A stretch of DNA of 57,189 bases from assembly GCA_934675465.1 (NCBI GenBank), contig CAKUQM010000008.1:1-57189 (forward strand). Direction: 5' to 3'. This document shows positions 17,105-26,217 of this stretch, one piece after another; the first letter of the stretch is position 1, and each line of letters opens with the position of its first letter. Position numbers and translations under genes: made by a program. The notes beneath the pieces were generated by a model that saw nothing but the letters and a program-made list of their open reading frames with translations, was not told the DNA's origin and did not search any database. Origin of the DNA: an uncultured Erysipelotrichaceae bacterium (GTDB lineage: Bacteria; Bacillota_I; Bacilli_A; Erysipelotrichales; Erysipelotrichaceae).

Positions 17105-19075
17105 TTATAACTCCATTTCATTGATCAAAGCATATATATCATCATAGCCAAAGCCTTTATTAGCTAAACTTAAGTAAATATGATTTCTAAGATCAGTTCC
17201 AGTATATTTTCTAGAATACTTTTTCAAAGCCTTATTTGCTTCTTTTCTAATAATTTCCTTTTCTTGTAGTAAAGAAGTAGAAAAATCAAGAGAAGACATA
17301 GCTTCTTTACAAATATTATACTCAAAACCATCATTTAAAAGTTTACCCATTATTGCGGTTTTCTTTGCGTTATATGATTTATTAGTAATGATATTTAAGT
17401 ATTTATTAGCCTTCTTTATAGCTAATGCTAATTCATCATTATCTTGTACAACTAAAACTCTATCAATAATTTCATCAGACACTCCATCATGTGCAAGTTT
17501 TATCGCCATCTTCTTTTTAGAATATAGATTAGCCCTTAAAGAATTAACCTTACCACTTGCATATCTGTAATCATCTAACAAGCCCTTCTCAATTAGTTCA
17601 TCAATAATTAAAGAAGCCCTATCCCTATTCAATTCATATTTACGATATAAGTATGAATACATCATCTCAATAGAATAATCAGAATTAGCTAATCTCTTTA
17701 GACAAGAACGATAAGACAGAGCATAGACTTCCATTTCTTTTAAAACATTAAAATTTAATTTAGAAAAACGACTATTCTTTCTTAAACCCATATTTGCATA
17801 CGTATCCATTGAAATAGTAAGTTTTTCATTATCATCATTAAAATCTCTTAAAGTTAATTCTACACAATTATCCTTTAATGTGGTCTTTTCAATCACATAA
17901 GAGTATTTATAATCTTCTAACGCTTCCTCATAAATTCTTATCGAACTCGCTCCAAAGGTATCCGCATCATAACAGTCTACCGATGCCATACAGGCCTCTT
18001 TCATGTTATTTAATTCATCTTTACTTAAAGAATCAAATTTTTCTATCGCCTCATAGATATCCTTATTAAAGAAATAACCATTTTCATTTTCTTTAATCAA
18101 ACCTTCTAAAACTTCATCATGTCTTGCTAACACTACTAAACCACTAGATAAAGCTTCAATATATGTCATACCTTGGGTTTCACTAGTTGAAGCACTGATA
18201 AAACCATCAGCCGCCTTGTAATAATTAACAACCTCATCAAATGGTTGCTTACCCATGAAATAAATATATTTTTCTAAATTAAGATGCTTAGTTAAACTTT
18301 TAAGTTCTTCCAAAGATGGTCCCCCGCCAACTATCATTAATTTAACTTTTAGATTATTTTCTTTAACCAAACTGAAAGCCTTAATAATTTCATCAATTGA
18401 CTTCTCTTGGGCAATTCGACCCACAAAAACTAAAAGCTTTTCATCCTCATGTAAATTAACTAGACTTTGAATTCGATAAACCTCATCAAAGTCAGTATTC
18501 TCATCCTTAAATCGATTAAGTTCAACACCTGTTGGCACAATATCAATAGGTGTCTTAACTCCATATGATGTAAGCATCTCCATGGTCTTTTTAGACGGTG
18601 TAATAAGTTTAACGCAATTATCACAATATAATTTAGACCAACCCACAACAAGCTTCTTTAAACCCTTATCTAGTCTTCTTGAATTAATGAAGTTAACATA
18701 ATGAGTATAATCTTCGTAAGTTGTATGATATGTTCTAACTAAAGGAAGATTTAAAGTAGAAGCTACAATATTGGCAAAAATACCAACCCCAAATTCAGTC
18801 TCTGCATGAATAATATCTAATTTTAATTTCTTTAATTCTTCAATAAATAAGAAATGAACTGGTGAAGTAATGGCATAACCGTATAGTTTTTTAATCTCAA
18901 CACCAGGTAATCTAATAATTTTCCCCTCTATCTTAACTTTATTGATCCCCTTATAAGTACAAATGACATAAGCATCATGACCATTTTTTTCTAACTGTTT
19001 TCTTAATAACTCAACAGAAGAAACAACCCCGTTTATATCAGGTAAATATGTATCTGTAAAAATTCCAACTCTCAT
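17105..19075 (-). CDS. Glycosyltransferase family 4 fused to RecX
   Basis: 656 aa in one uninterrupted frame. Residues 1-385 are a GT-B glycosyltransferase of family 4: 'MRVGIFTDTYLPDINGVV', 'LLVFVGRIAQEKSIDEII' (214-231), and the E-x7-E donor motif with Glu299 and Glu307 in 'SETQGMTYIEAL'. This type resembles 1,2-diacylglycerol 3-glucosyltransferases that make membrane glycolipids. Residues about 391-656 match RecX: a beta-rich N-part ('MGLRKNSRFSKLN'), then helical repeats with 'YALSYRSCLKRLANSDYSIE' and 'IDELIEKGLLDDYRYASGKV'. RecX modulates RecA filaments; recA is directly upstream. No stop or restart signal lies between the domains. Predicted leaderless: -10 is 6 nt from ATG. Confidence 0.9.
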   Translation of the reverse strand: MRVGIFTDTYLPDINGVVSSVELLRKQLEKNGHDAYVICTYKGINKVKIEGKIIRLPGVEIKKLYGYAITSPVHFLFIEELKKLKLDIIHAETEFGVGIFANIVASTLNLPLVRTYHTTYEDYTHYVNFINSRRLDKGLKKLVVGWSKLYCDNCVKLITPSKKTMEMLTSYGVKTPIDIVPTGVELNRFKDENTDFDEVYRIQSLVNLHEDEKLLVFVGRIAQEKSIDEIIKAFSLVKENNLKVKLMIVGGGPSLEELKSLTKHLNLEKYIYFMGKQPFDEVVNYYKAADGFISASTSETQGMTYIEALSSGLVVLARHDEVLEGLIKENENGYFFNKDIYEAIEKFDSLSKDELNNMKEACMASVDCYDADTFGASSIRIYEEALEDYKYSYVIEKTTLKDNCVELTLRDFNDDNEKLTISMDTYANMGLRKNSRFSKLNFNVLKEMEVYALSYRSCLKRLANSDYSIEMMYSYLYRKYELNRDRASLIIDELIEKGLLDDYRYASGKVNSLRANLYSKKKMAIKLAHDGVSDEIIDRVLVVQDNDELALAIKKANKYLNIITNKSYNAKKTAIMGKLLNDGFEYNICKEAMSSLDFSTSLLQEKEIIRKEANKALKKYSRKYTGTDLRNHIYLSLANKGFGYDDIYALINEMEL

Positions 19076-19081
19076 TCTTAG

Positions 19082-19115
19082 ATTATATCAAAAAGAAAGA
19101 GAACTAGTCTCTTTC
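19082..19115 (-). terminator. recA terminator followed by the GT-RecX promoter
   Basis: GAAAGAGA and TCTCTTTC pair (19095-19115) with T5 after them, forming the recA terminator with the recA stop codon inside the stem. Immediately after the T-run comes an extended -10, TGATATAAT (TATAAT at 19082-19087), 6 nt before the ATG of the fusion gene. Termination and re-initiation are packed into 34 bp. Confidence 0.8.
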
Positions 19116-20123
19116 CTCTTTCTTAAATAATTTTTCCTTAACTCTATTAGTGATTTCCTCATCCTTATCAGGATTAGCCTTAAGGAAAGCTCTAACAGCT
19201 TCTTGACCCTGGCCAATCTTTTCACCATTATACGAGAACCAAGAACCAGCCTTTTCGATAATTCCTAATTCAACACCCAACGAAATGATTTCAGATACAT
19301 GAGAAATGCCCTCACCATAATAGATTTCAACCTGACATGTCTTAAATGGTGGTGCCACCTTGTTTTTGGAAACTTTAATATTCACCTTATTTCCAACAAC
19401 ATCACTACCATTTTTGATTGCCTCCGACTTTCTTACCTCAATTCTAATAGTTGAATAGAACTTCAAAGCACGACCACCTGTTGTAGTTTCAGGATTGCCA
19501 AACATAACACCTACTTTTTCTCTTAATTGATTAATAAAAATAGTTGTACAATTATTGGCATTCATAGCACCAGCTAATTTACGCATAGCCTTAGACATCA
19601 AACGAGCATGTAAACCAACATTGGCATCGCCCATTTCACCATCCAATTCAGCTTGTGGTACAAGTGCAGCAACTGAGTCAATAACGATCAAATCAATAGC
19701 GCCAGATTTAATCAATACTTCAGTAATTTCTAGAGCTTGTTCACCAGAATCAGGTTGTGACAAAATCAATTCATCAATATCAACGCCTAGTGCCTTAGCA
19801 TACTTTGGATCAATCGCATGTTCTGCATCAATAAACGCAGCCCTACCACCATCTTTTTGACAAGAGGCAATAGCTTGTAAAGCCAAAGTAGTCTTACCAC
19901 TTGACTCAGGTCCATAGATTTCGATAATTCTTCCTCTTGGTAAACCTCCAACACCTAAACAATTATCAATCGCTAATGAGCCTGTAGAAATGACATCAAT
20001 ATCAACATTACCTCGATCTCCAAGTTTCATGATCGCGCCCTTGCCATATTGCTTCTCAATTTGTTTTAAAGCTTCATTTAATAGTTGATCCTTCTTTTCA
20101 TCAACATTTACTTCTTTTGGCAT
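19104..20123 (-). CDS. recA: Recombinase RecA
   Basis: 339 aa from ATG 20123. An in-frame ATG at 20132 touches the AGGAGG ribosome site, so the next ATG, 9 nt from AGGAGG, is the start. Walker A GPESSGKTT (71-79), Walker B 'LIVIDSVAALVPQAE', and L2 region 'NQLREKVGVMFGNPETTTGG' are intact. RecA forms filaments on single-stranded DNA for recombination and SOS induction. No LexA-type operator is obvious upstream. Followed by a terminator and then by the RecX-containing fusion, the usual recA-recX neighbourhood. Confidence 0.98.
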   Translation of the reverse strand: MPKEVNVDEKKDQLLNEALKQIEKQYGKGAIMKLGDRGNVDIDVISTGSLAIDNCLGVGGLPRGRIIEIYGPESSGKTTLALQAIASCQKDGGRAAFIDAEHAIDPKYAKALGVDIDELILSQPDSGEQALEITEVLIKSGAIDLIVIDSVAALVPQAELDGEMGDANVGLHARLMSKAMRKLAGAMNANNCTTIFINQLREKVGVMFGNPETTTGGRALKFYSTIRIEVRKSEAIKNGSDVVGNKVNIKVSKNKVAPPFKTCQVEIYYGEGISHVSEIISLGVELGIIEKAGSWFSYNGEKIGQGQEAVRAFLKANPDKDEEITNRVKEKLFKKEERD

Positions 20124-20169
20124 AATTTCCATCCTCCTGTTATATATTTGACGACAAAATCAAAAATTC

Positions 20170-20763
20170 CTACATTGTTTTGAAAATATATTCCTTAACT
20201 TGGGCAAAATATGAGTATCCGCTTAAAACAGACACAAAAGCTGCACACCAAATTAAGATTGTAGAAACAGGAATTGAAACAAGTTCAAATGGTAGATTAT
20301 TCAATAGAGTAAAGATAATCGCAAACATTTGAAGAACAGTCTTTAATTTTCCCATCTTACCAGCCGCAATAACCACACCATTACTAGAAGCAATCATACG
20401 ACATCCATCAACAATAGTATCTCTTAAAAACATCAAGATAATAGGAACTACTGGAACAGCACCCTTAGATACAAAGATAATAAGAGTAGCATTCACTAGT
20501 AACTTATCAGCGATAGGATCACAGAACTTGCCAAAAGTAGTAACAAGATTTCTACTTCTAGCTAAGTGACCATCTAGATAATCAGTAAAACTTGCAATAC
20601 AGAATATCGCTAAAACAATGATATTCAATAAAGACAAAGAAACAGTTCCAATTTCATACACAGGGAATTCAATTCCAAATGCAGAATATGGAAATAGCCA
20701 GATAAGAACCAATAGTGGAACTAAAATGATTCTAATTACAGTTAATTTATTTGGTAAATTCAT
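20170..20763 (-). CDS. pgsA: CDP-diacylglycerol-glycerol-3-phosphate phosphatidyltransferase
   Basis: 197 aa from the ATG at 20763 (MNLPNKLTVIRI); the five codons upstream overlap the promoter. The CDP-alcohol phosphotransferase motif 'DYLDGHLARSRNLVTTFGKF' plus 'CDPIADK' has all the expected Asp and Gly residues, and there are about five membrane helices. Makes phosphatidylglycerol phosphate from CDP-diacylglycerol in the membrane. pgsA next to recA is typical Bacillota synteny. TATAAT at 20770-20775 is 6 nt before the ATG and no ribosome site is present, so the mRNA should be leaderless. Confidence 0.95.
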   Translation of the reverse strand: MNLPNKLTVIRIILVPLLVLIWLFPYSAFGIEFPVYEIGTVSLSLLNIIVLAIFCIASFTDYLDGHLARSRNLVTTFGKFCDPIADKLLVNATLIIFVSKGAVPVVPIILMFLRDTIVDGCRMIASSNGVVIAAGKMGKLKTVLQMFAIIFTLLNNLPFELVSIPVSTILIWCAAFVSVLSGYSYFAQVKEYIFKTM

Positions 20764-20769
20764 GACGTT

Positions 20770-20775
20770 ATTATA
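20770..20775 (-). promoter_or_regulatory. -10 box of leaderless pgsA
   Basis: TATAAT followed by AACGTC and then ATG. It lies in the 22-bp gap after the DUF711 stop, so pgsA has its own start even though it follows closely. Confidence 0.65.
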
Positions 20776-20785
20776 CACTTTCTAT

Positions 20786-22150
20786 TTAATTCTTAAAACT
20801 ATGAATAGGAGCAGGAATTCTACCCTTTCTACTTACAAAACCACTACAATCAAATTCATTGACCTTCATAATAGGCGCATAGCCTAAAAGACCACCAAAT
20901 TCAACTGTATCACCAACATCCTTGCCAACAACCGGAATAATTCTTACAGCTGTTGTCTTTTGATTAATCATACCGATAGCCATTTCATCAGCTATGATGC
21001 CAGAAATGGTAGAAGCACTAGTCTTGCCGGGAATGGCAATCATATCAAGTCCTACTGAACAAACACAAGTCATAGCCTCTAATTTCTCAAGACTTAAGGA
21101 ACCAAGCTCTACTGCCTTAATCATGCCCTCATCTTCGCTTACTGGTATAAAAGCACCACTTAAACCACCTACATAAGATGAAGCCATAACCCCACCCTTT
21201 TTAACTTGGTCATTTAAGATAGCCAAGGCAGCCGTAGTACCTGGAGCACCAACTCTTTCTAAGCCCATTTCTTCTAAACAATTGGCAATACTATCACCAA
21301 TAGCAGGAGTTGGAGCTAAAGACAAGTCAATAATCCCAAACGGAATATTTAAGGCCTTTGAAGCCTCGTGAGCAACCAATTGGCCAACACGAGTAATCTT
21401 GAATGCTGTCTTCTTGATAGTTTCACACAAAACTTCAAAGCTTTCACCCTTTGTTTCCTTAATGGCATTTCTTACAACACCAGGGCCACTGACACCAACA
21501 TTAATAATCGCATCAGCCTCACTAACACCATGGAAGGCACCAGCCATAAACGGATTATCATCAGGGGCATTTGTAAATACCACAAACTTAGCACAAGCTA
21601 AAGAATCATTGTCTTTTGTAAGCTCTGCTGCTTCCTTGATGATTTCACCAACAAGTCTTACCGCATCCATATTGATACCGGTTTTAGTAGAACCGACATT
21701 AACACTTGAACAAACTCGCTCAGTTTGGCTTAAGGCACTAGGAATAGATCTTATTAACAACTCATCAGATTTAGTCATGCCCTTATTGACAATAGCACTA
21801 AAACCACCAATAAAGTTAATACCCAAGGTCTTAGCTGCCTCATCTAACGTTTTGGCAATCTTTACATAATCATCAATTGTCTTAACACTACTTGCACCAA
21901 TCAACGAAATAGGTGTAACCGATACTCTTTTATTTACAATTGGAACTCCGAATTTATTTTCAATATTATTGGCAGTCTTTACTAAATCTTTCGCAACACT
22001 TGTAATCTTGTTATAGATATTTTGACATAAGATATCGACATTTGAATCGATACAATCGATTAAAGAAATACCGATAGTAATTGTTCTTACATCAAAATTC
22101 TCCTCCGAGATCATCTTATTAGTTTCATTTACTTCTAATATGTTCAGCAT
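20786..22150 (-). CDS. PFL family protein (DUF711, UPF0210)
   Basis: 454 aa, full length for DUF711/UPF0210. The sequence 'DVRTITIGISLIDCID', 'GFSAIVNKGMTKSDELLI', 'FGIIDLSLAPTPAIGDSIA' and the closing 'FVSRKGRIPAPIHSF' match this family, whose structure resembles pyruvate formate-lyase cores but whose function is not established. A TAGGTGAAAAT ribosome site precedes ATG. It follows the ACT-domain gene after 8 nt; these two genes are paired in many Bacillota and archaea, suggesting the ACT protein senses a ligand for it. Confidence 0.92.
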   Translation of the reverse strand: MLNILEVNETNKMISEENFDVRTITIGISLIDCIDSNVDILCQNIYNKITSVAKDLVKTANNIENKFGVPIVNKRVSVTPISLIGASSVKTIDDYVKIAKTLDEAAKTLGINFIGGFSAIVNKGMTKSDELLIRSIPSALSQTERVCSSVNVGSTKTGINMDAVRLVGEIIKEAAELTKDNDSLACAKFVVFTNAPDDNPFMAGAFHGVSEADAIINVGVSGPGVVRNAIKETKGESFEVLCETIKKTAFKITRVGQLVAHEASKALNIPFGIIDLSLAPTPAIGDSIANCLEEMGLERVGAPGTTAALAILNDQVKKGGVMASSYVGGLSGAFIPVSEDEGMIKAVELGSLSLEKLEAMTCVCSVGLDMIAIPGKTSASTISGIIADEMAIGMINQKTTAVRIIPVVGKDVGDTVEFGGLLGYAPIMKVNEFDCSGFVSRKGRIPAPIHSFKN

Positions 22151-22158
22151 ATTTTCAC

Positions 22159-22431
22159 CTAAATACGATGCATCGCATCAAAGAAATCTTCATGTTGCAT
22201 CTTGATATCTAGCGCTAATTCCTTACCTAATTCATTTAATTTTTCTAAGACAACACTAAATTCATCCTTCATATTATCGATATTCACAATCATCATCATA
22301 TTAAAAAAATCATTTGTGATAGTTTGAGAAATATCCATAATATTGATATCTTCCTTCGCTAATAAGTTACAAACACTGGCAATAATGCCAACCTTATCCT
22401 TACCAACTACAGTTATAATTGCTTTTTGCAT
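22159..22431 (-). CDS. ACT domain protein (UPF0237)
   Basis: 90 aa from ATG 22431, chosen because GGAGG lies 4 nt upstream; the open frame extends 14 codons further, through the terminator hairpin. The whole protein is one ACT domain: 'KAIITVVGKDKVGIIASVCN' then 'LAKEDINIMDISQTI' and 'MMMIVNIDN'. ACT domains bind amino acids or other small ligands. Members of this group resemble GcvR-like regulators. First gene of the ACT-DUF711 pair. Its own promoter TATAAT at 22472-22477 overlaps the end of purL. Confidence 0.9.
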   Translation of the reverse strand: MQKAIITVVGKDKVGIIASVCNLLAKEDINIMDISQTITNDFFNMMMIVNIDNMKDEFSVVLEKLNELGKELALDIKMQHEDFFDAMHRI

Positions 22432-22447
22432 GTTTCCTCCAAAAGTT

Positions 22448-22467
22448 AAAGGGCAACTATGCCCTTT
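22448..22467 (-). terminator. Hairpin ending the purine operon
   Basis: AAAGGGC and GCCCTTT pair on the minus strand, followed by AACTTTT. The hairpin lies after the purL stop but also downstream of the TATAAT that could serve the ACT gene, so it may sit in that gene's 5' leader. Confidence 0.65.
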
Positions 22468-22479
22468 AATCATTATATA

Positions 22480-25400
22480 TTATTTGAAATATTTAACACC
22501 TGCTTCAAAAATCTTTTGGTCCATCTCACCATAAATATTCTTGAAACGATTATCGCCCTGTCTTTCACTATGGCCCATCTTGCCCAAGACTCTGCCATCC
22601 TTAGATACGATACCCTCAATAGCCATCATAGAACCATTTGGATTAAATGGAGATTCCATAGTCACATTACCACTAGGATCAACATATTGAGTAATCACTT
22701 GACCATTATCAAACAATTCATCCAAGACATGCTTAGGAGCCACAAAGCGACCCTCACCATGAGAAATAGGAATTGTGTGAATATCACCTACACTCACATT
22801 AGCCATCCAAGGAGACTTAACACTAGCGATTCTAGTATCCACCATTTGTGATAAGTGACGTCCAATTGTATTAAATGTTAATGTTGCATCATCATCACTC
22901 ATCTCTTTGATATGACCATCAGGCAATAAGCCCAACTTAATTAAAGCTTGGAAACCATTACAGATACCAATCATCAAACCTTCACGATTATCTAATAAAT
23001 CATCAATAGCGGCCTTTAATTTTGCATTTCTCAATACAGTAGCGATAAACTTACCAGAACCCTCTGGTTCGTCTCCGGCACTAAAGCCACCTGGAAGCAT
23101 CACAATTTGTGAACTTCTGATTGCCTTTTCTAATTCATCAATAGACTTTTCAATATCCTCAGCAGTCTTATTTCTAATAAGCACTAACTCTACCTTAGCA
23201 CCAGCTTTTTCAAAAGCACGCTTAGAATCATATTCACAGTTAGTACCAGGGAAGACAGGAATAGTAACCTTCACCTCATCATAAACCTTTGATGCATGGA
23301 TAATTCCTCTTTCGGTACAATTGCCAACTCTAACTTCATCAGTTAAAGCCTTCTTAGATGTTGGGAAGATTTCTTCTAATGTTGAAGTATGAGCCTTATA
23401 TGCCTCATCTAAGCTTACTGTTTCATTTGAATATGTAATAACAGATTCATCAACGGTATCACCAATTAGTCTTGCATAATCGTAAGCTAAATCATCAACT
23501 TCAACGATGATATTGCCATAATTTTTAAGTGTTAAATCATTTAAAGATAAATCTTCGTTTAACTTGACACCAACATTATTACCGAAAGCCATCTTATAAA
23601 CAGCTTCTAAAATACCACCATCCTTAACAGTATAAGCACTATAGATCTTCTTATCAGCATTTAATTTCATGATGAAATCATAGATTTCTTGTAGCTTATC
23701 AAAATCATAGATACCAAATTCATCCTTTGGTAAGACAAATTCATAAAGTTTATGATTAGCACTCTTTAATTCAGGAGAAATAACATCCTTAACATCAGCA
23801 CCTGTAATCGCAAAAGACACAAGAGTTGGAGGTACATCTAAATCTTCAAAAGAACCAGACATAGAGTCCTTACCACCAATAGAAGCTAACTTTAAGGCAC
23901 TTTGAACACGATATGCACCTAATAAAGCGCTAAATGGCTTGCCCCAACGCTTAGGATCTGTTAATAACTTCTCAAAGAATTCTTGGAAAGAGAATCTAAC
24001 AGTACGATAATTACCACCCATTGCGACAATCTTAGCAAGTGATTCAACAACTGCATAAATAGCACCATGATATGGGGACCACTTAGAAATCTTTGGATTA
24101 TAGCCATAAGCCATCATTGAACAAGTTGTTGTCTCTTTTCCTAATACTGGAATCAAGGCACACATACCCTCAGTCTCAGCTCTTAAAGTCTTACCACCAT
24201 ATGGAGATAAGACAGTGCCATTGCCGATTGAAGAGTCAAATCTTTCAACTAGACCCTTTTGTGAACAGACACTTAAGTTACTTAAAATATTTAAAGATGT
24301 ATCTCTAAAACTATCCTTTACTTCATTTTCAAATACGTCTTTATCAAAATCAGGTAGACTTACATAAATTTTTTGATGTCTACTTGCACCATTCTTATCT
24401 AGGAAATGTCTATCAATATCAACAACTGTTTGACCTAAATAATGCATAACTAGACGATCATCATCAGTAACAGTTGCTACCTTAACAACCTCTAAGTTTT
24501 CATTGTGACATTCCTTAACAATTTCTTCCATATCACATTCATTAATGACAATAGCCATTCTCTCTTGTGATTCAGAAATTGCAAGTTCAGTACCAGTTAA
24601 ACCCTCATATTTTTTTAATACAGCATCTAAATTGATATCTAAGCCATCAGCTAATTCACCAACCGCAACACAAACGCCACCAGCTCCAAAGTCGTTACAT
24701 CTAACAATCTTTTCAGATACTTTAGGATTTCTAAATAATCTTTGAATCTTTCTCTCTTCTACCGGATTACCCTTTTGAACCTCAGCTCCAGCAGTAGTTG
24801 TTGTCTTTAATTCATGAGACTTAGACGAACCAGTAGCACCACCAATACCATCTCTACCAGTTCTGCCACCAATTAGTAAGACAATTTGATCTTTTTGAGG
24901 TTCTAGACGCTTAACTTGAGCCTTTGGTGCAGCCGCCACAACGGCACCAAGTTCCATTCTTTTAGCTACATAACCCTCATCATACACTTCATGAACATAA
25001 CCAGTAGTTAAACCAATTTGGTTGCCATAAGAAGAGAATCCATGAGCCGCCTCCCTTGTAATCTTTCTTTGAGGTAACTTACCCTTTAAAGTCTTATCAA
25101 TAGGTGTACGAGGATCGCCAGAACCCGTGATTCTCATTGATTGATATACATAAGCTCTTCCAGATAGCGGATCTCTAATAGCACCACCTAAACATGTAGC
25201 AGCACCACCAAATGGTTCAATTTCAGTTGGATGGTTATGAGTTTCATTCTTAAACATCAACAACCAGTTTTCATCACCCTCACTTGTGTGAACTGTTAAT
25301 TCTACGCTACAAGCGTTGATTTCCTTAGAAACTTCTAAATCTTCTAAGTAACCAGCCTTTCTAAGTTCTTTCATAGAAATAGTAGCCAAGTCCATTAAAG

Positions 25401-26208
25401 TCAAAGGACGCTTAGTATCCACGCCATATACAAGATGTCTAGAACTCTTATAATTTTCAATATCCTTTTCTAGAATCTCTTTAAAAGTACCATTTTCAAT
25501 TTCAATATCATCAATAATAGTCGCAAAAGTAGTATGACGACAATGGTCTGACCAATAAGTATCTAAAACCTTTAATTCAGTTTCTGTAGGATCACGATGT
25601 TCCTCACTCTTGAAATACTCTTGAGAAATCTTTAAGTCATCAAAGTTCATAGCCATGCCATTTACCTTGATATATTCTCTTAATTCTTCATCAGAGAAAT
25701 TGATAAAACCAGAAATGATAGGTACTAAAGGAATATCAACTTCCCCGTCTTTTAAGCTAAGTGGCTTATCTAAACTAGCAAGTCTTTGGTCAACTGGATT
25801 GATTAAGAACTTTTGAATTTTATCTAAATCTAAGTCTTCACCAACTACATCAAATAACTTTGCACACTTTACCTTAACATCATTAGCTCCTGTTAGAATG
25901 GAGAAACATTGTTCACAAGCGTCTGCTCTTTGATCATATTGACCAGGTAAGAATTCAATCGCAAAAGTAGTACCAACACTAGGATATTCTTCCATATAAA
26001 CATCATCAACCATTGGTTCACTAAGGATAGTTTTAATACCAGTCTTTAATACTTCTTCGCTAACACCCTCAACATCATAACGATTGATAATACTAAGATC
26101 TTTTAAATTATCAAGCTTTAGTTGGACTCTAAGGTTTTCTAAGACTCCCTTAGCTTCAACCGCAAACTCTTCACGTTTTTTTACATAAATACGAAATACT
26201 TTACTCAT
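22480..26208 (-). CDS. purL: Phosphoribosylformylglycinamidine synthase, large single-chain type
   Basis: 1242 aa, so the synthase and glutaminase are in one polypeptide and no separate purS or purQ is needed. N-terminal PurS-like region (1-150), FGAM synthase domains with 'FKNETHNHPTEIEPFGGAAT' and 'GGKTGRDGIGGATGSS' (here GGRTGRDGIGGATGSS), and a C-terminal glutaminase (about 985-1242) with 'PVFPGTNCEYDSKRAF', nucleophile Cys in 'GICNGFQALIKLG' and 'ISHGEGRF'. Converts FGAR to FGAM using glutamine and ATP. Last gene of the purine cluster, followed by a hairpin. Confidence 0.97.
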   Translation of the reverse strand: MSKVFRIYVKKREEFAVEAKGVLENLRVQLKLDNLKDLSIINRYDVEGVSEEVLKTGIKTILSEPMVDDVYMEEYPSVGTTFAIEFLPGQYDQRADACEQCFSILTGANDVKVKCAKLFDVVGEDLDLDKIQKFLINPVDQRLASLDKPLSLKDGEVDIPLVPIISGFINFSDEELREYIKVNGMAMNFDDLKISQEYFKSEEHRDPTETELKVLDTYWSDHCRHTTFATIIDDIEIENGTFKEILEKDIENYKSSRHLVYGVDTKRPLTLMDLATISMKELRKAGYLEDLEVSKEINACSVELTVHTSEGDENWLLMFKNETHNHPTEIEPFGGAATCLGGAIRDPLSGRAYVYQSMRITGSGDPRTPIDKTLKGKLPQRKITREAAHGFSSYGNQIGLTTGYVHEVYDEGYVAKRMELGAVVAAAPKAQVKRLEPQKDQIVLLIGGRTGRDGIGGATGSSKSHELKTTTTAGAEVQKGNPVEERKIQRLFRNPKVSEKIVRCNDFGAGGVCVAVGELADGLDINLDAVLKKYEGLTGTELAISESQERMAIVINECDMEEIVKECHNENLEVVKVATVTDDDRLVMHYLGQTVVDIDRHFLDKNGASRHQKIYVSLPDFDKDVFENEVKDSFRDTSLNILSNLSVCSQKGLVERFDSSIGNGTVLSPYGGKTLRAETEGMCALIPVLGKETTTCSMMAYGYNPKISKWSPYHGAIYAVVESLAKIVAMGGNYRTVRFSFQEFFEKLLTDPKRWGKPFSALLGAYRVQSALKLASIGGKDSMSGSFEDLDVPPTLVSFAITGADVKDVISPELKSANHKLYEFVLPKDEFGIYDFDKLQEIYDFIMKLNADKKIYSAYTVKDGGILEAVYKMAFGNNVGVKLNEDLSLNDLTLKNYGNIIVEVDDLAYDYARLIGDTVDESVITYSNETVSLDEAYKAHTSTLEEIFPTSKKALTDEVRVGNCTERGIIHASKVYDEVKVTIPVFPGTNCEYDSKRAFEKAGAKVELVLIRNKTAEDIEKSIDELEKAIRSSQIVMLPGGFSAGDEPEGSGKFIATVLRNAKLKAAIDDLLDNREGLMIGICNGFQALIKLGLLPDGHIKEMSDDDATLTFNTIGRHLSQMVDTRIASVKSPWMANVSVGDIHTIPISHGEGRFVAPKHVLDELFDNGQVITQYVDPSGNVTMESPFNPNGSMMAIEGIVSKDGRVLGKMGHSERQGDNRFKNIYGEMDQKIFEAGVKYFK

Positions 26209-26217
26209 AGTTCTCCC

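Noticed and set aside
20124..20169. LexA (SOS) operator upstream of recA
   Set aside because: No GAAC-type inverted repeat with the Gram-positive spacing could be found by eye.
20994..21869. Several open frames opposite DUF711
   Set aside because: They are antisense to a well-conserved gene, have no ribosome sites and no recognisable protein.
22459..22851. 130-codon open frame opposite the purL end
   Set aside because: Antisense shadow of the PurL glutaminase domain; no start signal or family pattern.
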